The translations under genes and the position numbers were made by a program. The notes under the pieces were generated by a model. That model was not told the origin of the DNA and did not search any database. It saw only the letters and a list, made by a program, of their open reading frames with translations. From Acholeplasma equirhinis (lineage in GTDB: Bacteria > Bacillota_I > Bacilli_A > Acholeplasmatales > Acholeplasmataceae), in NCBI RefSeq assembly GCF_017052655.1, contig NZ_JAFIDC010000001.1, positions 682,001 through 746,000 on the forward strand: DNA of 64,000 bases, given 5' to 3'. Shown here piece by piece: positions 24,571 through 33,894 of this stretch (positions are counted from its first letter, which is position 1; each line of letters begins with the position of its first letter).

Positions 24571-26244
24571 TCACCACCAGTTAAATACTAGAGATGAGAC
24601 AGCAAGAATTATTACAATCAATAATATCAAGACAATAGGTAAACTTGAGCCATTTGAATATCTTCGATAACTTGTTCTTCTTGGCTGTACACTTCGCATC
24701 ATACTTCCAATTGAACTTCCAACTGTAAATGAAGACATTAATATCGGTAAAACAAAACTTAAAACTAGTAATGTTAAAATACCTATTCCAACCCAAAATA
24801 AAAAGTCTTTTGCATCGTTAAACTTTTGTTGTAACCAATCAAATAATGTTTCTTCAGGATTGGTTGGATTTAATGCATCATCTGGAATAATTTCGAGTTC
24901 AATATCATGGCCAGTTGTAACATACAGCTTTCCATCAGTCATATAAACAATTCTAATCACCTTAAAATTATTATCATCATCTGGATTTTCTTCATTATGA
25001 TAGAATTCAGTTTGTACTTTACCGAAGACACCCATATCAACTGCTCTACCTTCTTCTAATGCAAAAGCAAACAACTTATAATCACTGTCTTGGACTATTT
25101 GATTAAAGTTTTCAGTCTTTGAACTAAAATAATAATTAACTTCTTGCAAAGTAATATTATATTCCGATTGCAGATTTGAGAAATTAACCTGATCAATTCT
25201 TGGCATTTGAAAGTATGTATTTGTTCGAATTCCTGCTGCAATTACATTCCAAATAGGAATCCATAATTGCCAATCCGATGTCATATTTCTGTAATCTAAA
25301 TAATCTTCAGATGTGTAATCAAAGATTTTTCTTTCCCATGGAGTATATTCGTTTACAATGCCAAACCAATTCACCATGTGCTTTCTTGAAGTAAAACTTA
25401 AAGTTGCAGATAAAATTTTATCCATGATGAATGCATCTGTATAATAGTACGCAACTAATACACCTTCATTATTTTGTTTGATATACACATGTGCTTTGTA
25501 ATCTTTTATTACCTTCAAGTCATTAGAATTTAAATCCCAAATGACATGTGGAGTAAATGCTTTAGGTTGATCATTTAACATATCAGCCAAATAATAATTG
25601 TCCGATAAATTTAAGAAGATTTGAGGATTATTACCACCTACATTGATATAGTACGCTTCTAATGTATTAAACATTGAAAAATCTGTATCCTCATCAAATG
25701 TATATTTAAGCTTATATTCACCGTTATATAAAATTCTGACTAATACTTCATTTTCACTGCGTGTGAAATAAACACGACCAAAACTATCAATTAATTGATT
25801 ATTATCTTTTATAGTTTCAGGTAAATCTTCAACTTCAACTAAATCAGATACATCCCCCAGTGAACTATACATTCTAACTGGTGAAATACTGAAAATATAT
25901 GAATAATCTGAATAACTTATAGCTGAGAAATTTTTATCACCGTACTCATACCAAAGTTCATCCCATGATGATGAAGGTGGTCGATAGAATCTTAATTTGA
26001 TTGTTTTTTCTTCAATAGGTACATAATTATTGAATACAAAATCAAAGACTTCTAAATACTCATTTGGTTGAACCGTAATTGTTATCACAGTAGGTGGTGC
26101 AGTTGTTACTGCTGATGGCATTCGATAATATCCATAACCATCACCTCCTGAAACCCAATTAGATGGAACTGCATATACTTGACTAAAAGAAAGTGCAGTG
26201 ATAGTCAAGATTAAAAGTAAAATGCTACTGAATATCTTCTTCAC
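24571..26244 (-). CDS. large exported, membrane-anchored prophage protein (candidate adsorption/minor coat protein)
   Basis: A 557-residue protein with a signal peptide (KKIFSSILLLILTITALSFSQVYA), ~450 residues of beta-rich, aromatic, Asn-rich extracytoplasmic sequence, and two C-terminal hydrophobic helices (FLFWVGIGILTLLVLSFVLPIL and SLPIVLILLIVIILAVSSL) separated by a basic RRTSYRRY segment. A large exported domain with a C-terminal anchor is the layout of pIII-type adsorption proteins of filamentous phages; this is inference. Start is GTG at 26242-26244, overlapping the stop of the 47-residue gene, with AGAGGTGA just upstream. Confidence 0.75.
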   Translation of the reverse strand: MKKIFSSILLLILTITALSFSQVYAVPSNWVSGGDGYGYYRMPSAVTTAPPTVITITVQPNEYLEVFDFVFNNYVPIEEKTIKLRFYRPPSSSWDELWYEYGDKNFSAISYSDYSYIFSISPVRMYSSLGDVSDLVEVEDLPETIKDNNQLIDSFGRVYFTRSENEVLVRILYNGEYKLKYTFDEDTDFSMFNTLEAYYINVGGNNPQIFLNLSDNYYLADMLNDQPKAFTPHVIWDLNSNDLKVIKDYKAHVYIKQNNEGVLVAYYYTDAFIMDKILSATLSFTSRKHMVNWFGIVNEYTPWERKIFDYTSEDYLDYRNMTSDWQLWIPIWNVIAAGIRTNTYFQMPRIDQVNFSNLQSEYNITLQEVNYYFSSKTENFNQIVQDSDYKLFAFALEEGRAVDMGVFGKVQTEFYHNEENPDDDNNFKVIRIVYMTDGKLYVTTGHDIELEIIPDDALNPTNPEETLFDWLQQKFNDAKDFLFWVGIGILTLLVLSFVLPILMSSFTVGSSIGSMMRSVQPRRTSYRRYSNGSSLPIVLILLIVIILAVSSLVFNWW

Positions 26245-26384
26245 ATTCTCACCTCTTTCTTTTTAAGAATTGATTGTAATTCTTTAATTCTTTTGTTGTA
26301 ATAATATATTTTTGATTTATCAACTACTGCTTTTTTTAAATATTTAAAGTAGTTGATTTTTTCTTGAACTGAATATTTAATCAC
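26241..26384 (-). CDS. small basic prophage protein (47 residues)
   Basis: A short frame that fills the only gap in this part of the operon. It starts with GTG at 26382-26384 behind AGGTGAT, 4 bp after the previous stop, and its stop overlaps the GTG of the 557-residue gene. The product is Lys/Tyr-rich and helical (EKINYFKYLKKAVVDKSK, NKRIKELQSILKKKE). Coupling at both ends supports that it is translated. No family is recognised. Confidence 0.55.
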   Translation of the reverse strand: MIKYSVQEKINYFKYLKKAVVDKSKIYYYNKRIKELQSILKKKEVRM

Positions 26385-26388
26385 AAGA

Positions 26389-26928
26389 TCACCTAATTAA
26401 ATCTTTCAATTTGGTATATCTTCTGATATCAGTTGGATGTACATAAAGTGTGTTTGTCTTAGCGTTAAAGTTAGTTTGATTTTTGTCACCTTTTAATAAA
26501 ACCACTTTTGAAGTAACTTTTTTAACAGCCTTAATCATATTGACTGTTTCATTAAGTTCCTTTTTATCAAACTTATAAGGATCCTTATTTCGTTCATCAA
26601 CGGTTTTTTTCAATCCATTAAAGAATGTATTTAAAGCTTCAGGATCAACATTTTTCTTTTGGCTTTCAATATAGGATGCCACACCTTTTTGTTTTCGTTT
26701 CTTGTCTCTTAAAAAACGAATTCTTGCTCCAAAAACTTTGTCATTATAGGTTCTTTCAGATTCAGGTTCGTTTACATTTTTATTTCGATATGCTGATATC
26801 TTAAAAACATATCCAAGTTTATCACCTTCAACTAATAAAGTAGTATTTTTTTCATGTTTTCGAACAGTCGAGTTATCCATAACATCAACTACTTTTCTTA
26901 ATTTGTTTTTGTAATATATGTACGCCAT
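26389..26928 (-). CDS. basic prophage protein, function unknown
   Basis: A 179-residue Lys/Asn-rich soluble protein with no membrane segment and no motif I can name. It lies 1 bp after the 121-residue basic gene and 4 bp before the 47-residue one, so the three are a coupled block. High positive charge suggests nucleic-acid contact, which is inference only. Confidence 0.65.
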   Translation of the reverse strand: MAYIYYKNKLRKVVDVMDNSTVRKHEKNTTLLVEGDKLGYVFKISAYRNKNVNEPESERTYNDKVFGARIRFLRDKKRKQKGVASYIESQKKNVDPEALNTFFNGLKKTVDERNKDPYKFDKKELNETVNMIKAVKKVTSKVVLLKGDKNQTNFNAKTNTLYVHPTDIRRYTKLKDLIR

Positions 26929-26929
26929 A

Positions 26930-27295
26930 TTAAATCCCCTTTACTTTGGATTTTATTCGATTACGTGAAACATTTAATTCAAGTAATTTCTTCATAGAGA
27001 TACCTCTTGTTGTAGAACCATCTCTTTTTTTTCTTTGAAACGGATTGTGAAATTTAAATGGTTTTCCAAATCTTTTTTTGTACTCCTCATGTAGTGTTTT
27101 GTAATATCGGAATCTTTTATTAGCATGCATAATATTTGCATCAATAATTGATTCAAGTAATTGCTTGTCATTTAAAGACTCAGCATTCTTTCGATATTCA
27201 CTGACTACAGGGATTTCATAGACTTGAATTTGATTTAATATCGGATTCCAACCCTTCATTTTTTGCATCTTCACTGGTTGTACTTTTTTTGACAT
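26930..27295 (-). CDS. basic prophage protein, function unknown
   Basis: A 121-residue protein, strongly basic, helical in the middle (KQLLESIIDANIMHANKRFRYYKTL) with a basic C-terminal half (NPFQRKKRDGS, SRNRIKSKVK). No family is recognised. It follows the large Ig-like surface protein by 64 bp, a gap that holds a weak hairpin and its ribosome site. Possibly DNA-associated. Confidence 0.65.
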   Translation of the reverse strand: MSKKVQPVKMQKMKGWNPILNQIQVYEIPVVSEYRKNAESLNDKQLLESIIDANIMHANKRFRYYKTLHEEYKKRFGKPFKFHNPFQRKKRDGSTTRGISMKKLLELNVSRNRIKSKVKGI

Positions 27296-27359
27296 AATAA
27301 TTCACCTTTTTAATATATTTAATTAAATAGGGCAGTGGTATTACCCACCACCCTATAAA

Positions 27360-29435
27360 TTATCTGTGTCGACCAGAAATGTATGATTTGCGATCACTAA
27401 AAATTAATACAAAGATTACAATGACAATTAATACTGCTACTAATCCAATAATTGTAGATTCAATTGGATGATTCACAACATAATCAACAATTTGTTCCCA
27501 AAGTGTTAATTCAGGTTCAAGTATAATTGTTCCTTCATTTTCATCTTCTAATACAGTGATTGTAAAATTATGGATTCCTGATGTTCCACTTGAACTTGAA
27601 TATTCAATACTCATTAAATAAATACCAGGGGTACTTTCATTTCCAGTATATTCATCAACAACATAATTAATTTGTGTAGTAGATGAAATTGTAAATTGAC
27701 CAGTTGCAACTAATAAATCAATGATTTGTTGTCGAGTCAATGCGACAGGTGGTACTAACTTAATCGTTACTCCATCTTGTATATACCAAACTGGTGGAAT
27801 ATTATCCTGTACATGAACTGTAACAGTATGATAAGAGGAATTACCTTTTGAATCACTTACTTTAAATGTAATTTGATATGTACCAATTACATTACCAAAG
27901 CCAGTGTAATTATCGCTATCAACAGTTATTGAAGATGTCTTATTTCCTTCTTTATCATCTGATGCAGTTAATTGCGATTTAATTTGATTTAGTGTCAGAA
28001 TTGATTCAATTGGTTTATTGATAACCGTTGGTCCACTAAATACTGGAGCGATGTCATCAATAACTTCAATTTCTTTTGTGAAAGTTTGCTTATTACCACT
28101 TGAATCAGTAACAGAATAAACAACCGAATGTGTTCCTAAAGTTGTTTTGTTTGAAGTATATCCATCAGATTCTACTACGATATCAGCATGATCCAATACA
28201 TCATAATTATCAGTAACCGTTAAAGTCGTTTTAAACGAATTAAGATTCCATGTTTGTGTGTAAGAAATCTGAACCTTAGATGCATTACCACTAATTACAG
28301 GTTTAGTAACATCTGCTACTGTAATTGAAACTTCAAGTGTAGATTCATTTCCTGATGAATCTGTTACACCAAAGGTAACTGTATAAGTACCTAATACCAA
28401 CATATTTGTAGTATAGTTATCTTCAACAACATAGATTTGATTAGTAATATCACCATCCACAAAGTCATAAGCTTTTAAGAATCCTTGGAAATAAGAAAGT
28501 GGTTTCGCTGCATCAACTGATGTTGCAAAAAATTCTTGACCACTAATAGCTTCAGAATAGCCACCATAGAAGAATGCTTTAACTTGCGTTACTCCATCCC
28601 AAGTCCATGAATCAAATTCTAATTCTCCATCCTCCCAATAATAAACCCACAGTTTATGTAAATTAGTTTCTGTTTTATCTGTTTGAACATAAACAAAATG
28701 TACATTTTCAAATTCTTTATATGTTAATGAATTATCAAATTTTTGAATTTTGAAATTGCTGTATGGTGATTGATAAACTACATCGTAAGCTTTACCAGTT
28801 GTTGCACCACCACTGAATAAACCGAATGCACCATATTCTGATGATGGTGATGGATGATTTGAAATGTAAGCACCATCAACAATACCTTCAGGAGTTGTAC
28901 CAGATGATTTATAAAATCTCCATGGTTCACCGGATTTTTTATTCATACGACCGTAGTCATAAAGATCAGACCATATAAGTAATGAATCTTCACCAAATGT
29001 AATCACATCACCTTCAAACAATCCATTCATAGAATAAAATGCATTAGTTGAATCTGCACTTGTAATACTTGAAATTACAGTACCTTGTGAGACACCATTA
29101 TCTCGATCGATAGCAATTGTACCTGGTGAATTATAATAAATACTACCTTCTGCGAAATATTCATAATTAACATACATTGCTATTGTTAATCGATCGACAT
29201 TAGGCACACTCATACCATTCTTAATTAATAGATTATTTAATGCATCAAATGTGCCTTCACTAAAGGTTGCATTCCAACCATCAACTGTCTCAATAGTAAA
29301 GGTAACACCTTTTTCATAAAATAAATCATGATAATCATCGACACCTGGTTCAAATGCAAATGCATTTCCACTGAACAACACTGTTCCTGTAATTGCTATT
29401 AAAAGCAATAATAATAAATTTGTAATCTTTTTCAT
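27360..29435 (-). CDS. prophage surface protein with Ig-like (DUF5011/HYR) repeats
   Basis: A 691-residue protein: signal peptide (residues 1-27, ending GNAFA), an N-terminal ~280-residue domain of unknown fold, then about four Ig-like repeats of 75-85 residues (motifs VTFGVTDSSGNESTLEVSITV, VVYSVTDSSGN, ITFKVSDSKGN, each followed by a T/D-x-x-P start), and a C-terminal helix (IIGLVAVLIVIVIFVLIF) before a basic end. This is a membrane-anchored rod on the outside of the cell or virion. Such domains often decorate phage particles and mediate host adhesion (family knowledge). It resembles the host-side protein at 18115-19659. Confidence 0.82.
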   Translation of the reverse strand: MKKITNLLLLLLIAITGTVLFSGNAFAFEPGVDDYHDLFYEKGVTFTIETVDGWNATFSEGTFDALNNLLIKNGMSVPNVDRLTIAMYVNYEYFAEGSIYYNSPGTIAIDRDNGVSQGTVISSITSADSTNAFYSMNGLFEGDVITFGEDSLLIWSDLYDYGRMNKKSGEPWRFYKSSGTTPEGIVDGAYISNHPSPSSEYGAFGLFSGGATTGKAYDVVYQSPYSNFKIQKFDNSLTYKEFENVHFVYVQTDKTETNLHKLWVYYWEDGELEFDSWTWDGVTQVKAFFYGGYSEAISGQEFFATSVDAAKPLSYFQGFLKAYDFVDGDITNQIYVVEDNYTTNMLVLGTYTVTFGVTDSSGNESTLEVSITVADVTKPVISGNASKVQISYTQTWNLNSFKTTLTVTDNYDVLDHADIVVESDGYTSNKTTLGTHSVVYSVTDSSGNKQTFTKEIEVIDDIAPVFSGPTVINKPIESILTLNQIKSQLTASDDKEGNKTSSITVDSDNYTGFGNVIGTYQITFKVSDSKGNSSYHTVTVHVQDNIPPVWYIQDGVTIKLVPPVALTRQQIIDLLVATGQFTISSTTQINYVVDEYTGNESTPGIYLMSIEYSSSSGTSGIHNFTITVLEDENEGTIILEPELTLWEQIVDYVVNHPIESTIIGLVAVLIVIVIFVLIFSDRKSYISGRHR

Positions 29436-29447
29436 CTTTATCCCTTC

Positions 29448-30179
29448 TTATTTATTAAATAAATTTATATATTCCAAAACTTTAGATATTGGTATTGCAA
29501 AACCCGTAACAAATTCTTCTTCGTTGAACACTCCAGAAACATTTATACCTACAAGTTTTCCACTTAAATCAAATAGTCCTCCTCCTGAAAAACCAGGATG
29601 GATTTCAACAGAATGTTCAATTAGATCAATTGAATACCCACTTACATTGATTAAACCAGTATAAAATCCAGTATTTGATGTCCTAATACCATTTGGATAT
29701 CCAACAGCTGAAAGTAATACTGTATTGTTTAAAGACATATTCCGAATTACTGGTAACGGTAATTCATGTTCTTTTTTATCAAACTTAACTAATGCTAAAT
29801 CAAATATTTCAGAAATAATTTGTTGTGCCTGATTCATTTCAACAAAGAAAGCATTGTAAGTTTGATTCAAATAATCTGTGACTTCTAAATTATTCGTTAC
29901 ATAATCTTCCTTAAAAGTCACATGATAGTTCGTGATTGCATAATATGATGTTTCATCTTCGAACATGATTACTGCAGATGCTGTTTTCGTTACATAATGT
30001 TCTTCGTTAATAAGTGTATGCACAATTTTCAATACAGTTCTTGACCCCTCAATCAAAGTTGTTTCATTATTATCATTCTGAACTTCTTCAGCTAAAGGTG
30101 TATCAATAAAATTGTTAAAAATTGGATCAATGGCAAATACAATTAAAATTATGGTTAGGATAATTAATATTTTTTTCAT
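29448..30179 (-). CDS. membrane-anchored or exported trypsin-like serine protease
   Basis: A 243-residue chymotrypsin-fold protease, HtrA/S1C-like but without a PDZ domain. The triad is visible: His86 in ITNYHV, Asp127 in IFDLALV and Ser198 in HPGFSGGGLF. An N-terminal helix (KKILIILTIILIVFAI) exports or anchors it, so it acts outside the membrane. The ATG at 30177-30179 overlaps the stop of the preceding gene by 4 bp and has AAGGTTAAGG upstream; a longer frame reaches 30224. Placed just before the big surface proteins, it may process them or host surface proteins (inference). Confidence 0.85.
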   Translation of the reverse strand: MKKILIILTIILIVFAIDPIFNNFIDTPLAEEVQNDNNETTLIEGSRTVLKIVHTLINEEHYVTKTASAVIMFEDETSYYAITNYHVTFKEDYVTNNLEVTDYLNQTYNAFFVEMNQAQQIISEIFDLALVKFDKKEHELPLPVIRNMSLNNTVLLSAVGYPNGIRTSNTGFYTGLINVSGYSIDLIEHSVEIHPGFSGGGLFDLSGKLVGINVSGVFNEEEFVTGFAIPISKVLEYINLFNK

Positions 30180-30448
30180 TTCCTTAACCTTCTGCCATAG
30201 ATAGTCAAACCTTTTTGATGACATTCTCTTGTGAAATCTCTTAACGCATTCTTAGATGCATTATGAACGAGTTTCAGATCAAACCGTTCATTTCTTAAAC
30301 TAGTGTGTCCTGGACTTGAATCTCGTTCTTTAATACGTTCAATATGTGATCTTAAAGCATCATAATTTTTATGTTTATTAAAATCTCTAAATTGCATCAT
30401 GATAAAATCATAATTCTCTTTGTATTCTTTTTTATAATCTTTAAACAT
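30176..30448 (-). CDS. small basic prophage protein after Rep, function unknown
   Basis: A 90-residue basic protein without membrane helix, ending TIYGRRLRK. It contains no motif I recognise. The ATG at 30446-30448 with AGGTGAT upstream is preferred to a GTG three codons earlier. It overlaps the end of the Rep gene by 8 bp and the protease start by 4 bp, so all are translationally coupled. Position beside Rep suggests a replication accessory, unproven. Confidence 0.65.
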   Translation of the reverse strand: MFKDYKKEYKENYDFIMMQFRDFNKHKNYDALRSHIERIKERDSSPGHTSLRNERFDLKLVHNASKNALRDFTRECHQKGLTIYGRRLRK

Positions 30449-31769
30449 TGTGATCACCTACTGACCTTGTATAATTTTCGTGAATATCTACATAACAAAT
30501 AAATTCACATTCAACTTCTTGTAACTGATAATGTTCTAAAACTTTATCATATACATTGTTAAGACCCTTAAATGATTCCTGTAATTTTCTTACTTCACCT
30601 AAAGTCAATTCTTCTTTGTCGATATCTCTTAAGTAGTTATTCATTCTGTTTAAATGTTTTCTTTCAAACTTCGCTTCACTCATAGTTCCATACAACATAG
30701 TTCCTAAATCTTCACCAAACACAAAGTATAATTCCAAGAATGTAGTTGCTAAATCATCTCTAACCCAACCAAGTTTTTTCCGAATAGTTGTATCAATTCG
30801 ATTCTTTTTCTTTAAATCAACTTTTTCAAAACTATCCGTAAATTCTTTCCATTGTGGTAGTGTCTCCCATCTGGACTTATTAGAATCTGATGGATCAAAC
30901 ACTTTAATATCTAAACAAGTAATTAAAAGTGATTTAGCATATCTCATGAATGATACTGAATCATCAAACTCAACTGATGATGTATAAAGATCCATCACTT
31001 GTCTTGCTTTTTCATCAGTGAATCTCATTTCATAACGATACCAAACGGATGTATTTAAATCAGGTTGATTCATTTGATCACGTTCCAACCTCTTATCATA
31101 GATTTGTAATTGGTTGCTTCCTCGTTGTCCTAAAGTTAATGTGAATCCTTTTGTTTCAGATGATTCACCTAAAGTCCATCCTTTATGAAGTGTTACAGAT
31201 CTAAACTGAGTTACCACATGATTACTTTCGATATAAGGTAGTATTTGATATGGTGTAATGATATCTCCTTCAAAATCATCAATTGCAATATCAATTCGAC
31301 CAATCTTTAAACTGTCTTCACCGTTTTTTTGAAAAAACTTAAATAGTTCAATCCAGTTACCTTCCATCATTTCAAATGTTCTACAACCTTGTCCTGACAT
31401 AGTAAGTGTCATGGGATATTTGTCATATTTGTTTTTCTTTCCTCCAAAAGACAACCAAATATGCTCATCAATGTAAATTCCATGGATATATCCAAACTGA
31501 CCTTTTTCCATTTCTTGCAAATCTTCAGGAGTTTCTTTTCGATTAAATAAATTAATTAATTCACGAAATAATAAGTTACTTCTGTCTAGTGCGTAATAAT
31601 GCTTGGACACTTGAGTGATTGGTATAAAGTCAAAAGTTACTTGAAACCAGTCAATCTTAACTTCTTTACCAGAAATGACTTGTTCTAAAAATTCACTACT
31701 TGTAGAGGTAAGGGGGCTATTAGATACCCCCCTTACATCATCATGTACTGTTTTTTTCATCATTTTCAC
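30441..31769 (-). CDS. rolling-circle replication initiator (Rep_trans / phage replication initiation factor family)
   Basis: A 442-residue protein matching the Rep_trans/replication initiation factor family: a WFQVTFDF start to the domain, the GRIDIAIDDFEGD motif, NQLQIYDKRLER with the probable nucleophilic Tyr, and WYRYEMRFTDEKA. Such proteins nick one strand at the origin and start rolling-circle replication of plasmids and filamentous phages. The C-terminal ~180 residues are helical and less conserved. The start seems to be GTG at 31767-31769 inside the end of the previous gene. It should act on an origin in the element, for which hairpins at 33996-34040 or 36021-36072 are candidates. Confidence 0.85.
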   Translation of the reverse strand: MKMMKKTVHDDVRGVSNSPLTSTSSEFLEQVISGKEVKIDWFQVTFDFIPITQVSKHYYALDRSNLLFRELINLFNRKETPEDLQEMEKGQFGYIHGIYIDEHIWLSFGGKKNKYDKYPMTLTMSGQGCRTFEMMEGNWIELFKFFQKNGEDSLKIGRIDIAIDDFEGDIITPYQILPYIESNHVVTQFRSVTLHKGWTLGESSETKGFTLTLGQRGSNQLQIYDKRLERDQMNQPDLNTSVWYRYEMRFTDEKARQVMDLYTSSVEFDDSVSFMRYAKSLLITCLDIKVFDPSDSNKSRWETLPQWKEFTDSFEKVDLKKKNRIDTTIRKKLGWVRDDLATTFLELYFVFGEDLGTMLYGTMSEAKFERKHLNRMNNYLRDIDKEELTLGEVRKLQESFKGLNNVYDKVLEHYQLQEVECEFICYVDIHENYTRSVGDHNV

Positions 31770-31977
31770 TCATAGAATCGACCTCTTTTTGAACAGTGAA
31801 TGCTGTCTTTAACGATTCATTATGCCTAAACTGATACATTTCATTATGATATCGTTGTTCGTTGATGAATCTTTTCCATGATCTAATGATGAATAAATAA
31901 ACTAGTAGAAGGATAATAATTATTGCTATTCCTAGCCAAAACCAAAATTCAATTAAACTCAAATTCACCAACTCCAT
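31741..31977 (-). CDS. small single-helix prophage membrane protein
   Basis: A protein of up to 78 residues with one strong helix (FWFWLGIAIIIILLLVYLFII) followed by a basic then acidic tail. It overlaps the end of the Zot-like gene and the start of Rep. The true start could be ATG 31977 or a TTG five codons later placed after GGAG. A minor coat or assembly partner of the Zot-like ATPase is plausible; no family is recognised. Confidence 0.6.
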   Translation of the reverse strand: MELVNLSLIEFWFWLGIAIIIILLLVYLFIIRSWKRFINEQRYHNEMYQFRHNESLKTAFTVQKEVDSMSENDEKNST

Positions 31978-33283
31978 TCTGTTCTTGTTCTGTAACTTTA
32001 TCTTTTATAAAGAAATTTATTTTTTTGAATGGATTAACCTCAGATGTTTGAGTAGTAGAATTATTTAATAAGTCTTCTTGCATTGATGCATAATAATGTG
32101 TATTGTATGTTCCCCAACAATATTTAGTTGGGATTACTAAATCAAAATAATCACGATCTGCAGTTACTCTTTCAATGTCTTCAGCTCGTTTAAGTTTATA
32201 ACCTTGATATCTGTTATATCCGATGCTTTGGAAGAACATTTTGTAATAGTAAAGTTTCGATTCTTGTTTACGAATAATCCCTGTTTTATCATGGTAATAT
32301 TTATAAATATCTCCCCAGGATAATCCTTTTCTGGTTAGTTTAGACCAGATAAATATTGGATTAATTACAAACAATTTTAGTAATAGAATCGGTATATTAC
32401 ATACAAATTCTATTAAGTGATATATCCACATGTGATTTCCCAAAGTGGATACTCTTTCATCAATAACAAGATTGCTATGTGTAAGATTTCTAAACTTTTT
32501 AATTTCATCCATAACATCCTGTTTAGTTGAGATGATCCGATTGCGTTCCTGATGGATTTGACCTAATTTTCTTCGATACTCTTTAGCACCTGATTCATCT
32601 TTAGGATCTTCAAGATACTTCATTGCACCAGCTTCATCCGTTAATTCATCAATTAGAATAACCATCCAATCTAAGATCGCATAATCCTTTTCTTTAAATG
32701 CATCTCTTATGTTTAACCATTCGAGATTTAATTTCAGGTTAAACTGATGTGTAATATTAGAGTAAAATGGAGTCTTTGATTGAACGAAATTATTTCTAAT
32801 TTCGAGACAATAATATGAAAAGATATAATCTAAAATCAACTTTCTAATTTTTTTATGACCAATCATATCGTAATGTATTGAATCACCATCTAATTGATAG
32901 ATTTCTAAAACCATTTCAGTGATTTTTTCAAAATCCGGATAACCAATCTTTTCATCAATAACTGTTTCATAATAATTTTTAAGTTGATCATTTAAAACAT
33001 TAAAATCAATGTATTTAAATATCTTCATTGTTTTATTTAGAAGATCATCAATATCATTGATAATAATCAATTGACATAATGATGATAAGCCTGACATTAA
33101 TGAGGTTTTCCCCATTCTAATATCACCATTAATACCGATAATCCATCCAAGCACATACTTAATGTAATAGATGGAATAATCTAATTTCTTTCTTAGTTTC
33201 TTTCTAAATCCTTTAACAAAAAGAATGGGAAGTAATAAAACAAATGCAATTGTATAAACAATAAGTACAGATTCAAGTTGCAT
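31949..33283 (-). CDS. Zot-like (pI-type) filamentous phage assembly ATPase
   Basis: A 444-residue P-loop protein. An N-terminal helix (LIVYTIAFVLLLPILFV) precedes Walker A G53-DIRM-GKT60, and a Walker B-like VILIDE follows after ~140 residues. A second hydrophobic stretch (IEFVCNIPILLLKLFVINPIFI) and a late WGTYNTHYY segment match the GTYDT-type ending of Zot/pI proteins from Gram-positive inoviruses. pI proteins drive extrusion of the filament through the membrane. The ATG 33281-33283 is chosen for its upstream GGAAGTGA. This gene is the main reason for the filamentous-phage call; an FtsK-like conjugation ATPase is less likely given the short length and absence of other transfer genes. Confidence 0.78.
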   Translation of the reverse strand: MQLESVLIVYTIAFVLLLPILFVKGFRKKLRKKLDYSIYYIKYVLGWIIGINGDIRMGKTSLMSGLSSLCQLIIINDIDDLLNKTMKIFKYIDFNVLNDQLKNYYETVIDEKIGYPDFEKITEMVLEIYQLDGDSIHYDMIGHKKIRKLILDYIFSYYCLEIRNNFVQSKTPFYSNITHQFNLKLNLEWLNIRDAFKEKDYAILDWMVILIDELTDEAGAMKYLEDPKDESGAKEYRRKLGQIHQERNRIISTKQDVMDEIKKFRNLTHSNLVIDERVSTLGNHMWIYHLIEFVCNIPILLLKLFVINPIFIWSKLTRKGLSWGDIYKYYHDKTGIIRKQESKLYYYKMFFQSIGYNRYQGYKLKRAEDIERVTADRDYFDLVIPTKYCWGTYNTHYYASMQEDLLNNSTTQTSEVNPFKKINFFIKDKVTEQEQNGVGEFEFN

Positions 33284-33333
33284 ATTTATCACTTCCCTTC
33301 TTTTATTTACCAAAGATATTTTTAACTTTTAAT

Positions 33334-33894
33334 TTAGAAACTGAAATCTTCTAATTCTTCGATATCATCAATTGCATCTGGTCTAACAATCCAATCAACT
33401 TTTACTGGTTTGTTAGTGACATCTACCAATTTTTTATTCTTGATTAAATGCTCAAGAATTGTAATTTGTGGTTGTGATAAGAAGTGAACATGGTATTTAT
33501 ATTGTTTAAATACAATTTCAAGTGAAAAATATTCTTTGTCACTCTTATACTTACCCTTAACAAATCTAACTGCTGCTTTAATATTCCAATCATTTAAATC
33601 TTTACCGTTTTCATCTACTTGAGGTAGATCTAATTCAAGAATCAAAGCGATAAAGATATCAGGTTGAAAATATCTAAGCTGTCTTGAACTTCCATTTGAC
33701 AATCGTTCACTTGAAACTAAAGGAATCTGCAAATTAGATTCATTCAATTTCAATGTTACTGAAGTTTGAATACCTGATTTTGTCACAGTTCTTCTTAACT
33801 TCACTGGGAATAGAGGATATTTTTTAACATCCTCTTTAGTTAAATTCTTTAGTTCCACAAATGGAACAACTTTTGTTTCTTGTGCGTTTTGCAT
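33334..33894 (-). CDS. prophage soluble protein, function unknown (candidate ssDNA-binding protein)
   Basis: A 186-residue protein, beta-rich in the middle (AAVRFVKGKYKSDKEYFSLEIVF, YKYHVHFLS) and ending in an acidic tail (DAIDDIEELEDFSF). The acidic C-terminal tail and position upstream of Zot and Rep would fit a single-stranded DNA-binding protein, but I see no definite OB-fold motif. GAGGAAAG precedes the ATG. Its first 20 codons overlap a small zinc-ribbon frame. Confidence 0.6.
   Translation of the reverse strand: MQNAQETKVVPFVELKNLTKEDVKKYPLFPVKLRRTVTKSGIQTSVTLKLNESNLQIPLVSSERLSNGSSRQLRYFQPDIFIALILELDLPQVDENGKDLNDWNIKAAVRFVKGKYKSDKEYFSLEIVFKQYKYHVHFLSQPQITILEHLIKNKKLVDVTNKPVKVDWIVRPDAIDDIEELEDFSF

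Noticed and set aside
27296-27359. Hairpin between the 691- and 121-residue prophage genes
   Set aside because: The stem is interrupted and no T-run follows, so it is not a convincing terminator.
31949-33283. Reading the P-loop protein as a conjugation FtsK/TcpA coupling protein
   Set aside because: It is short, no relaxase or VirB4-like ATPase is in the element, and small coat-like proteins surround it, so a Zot-type role fits better; not fully excluded.
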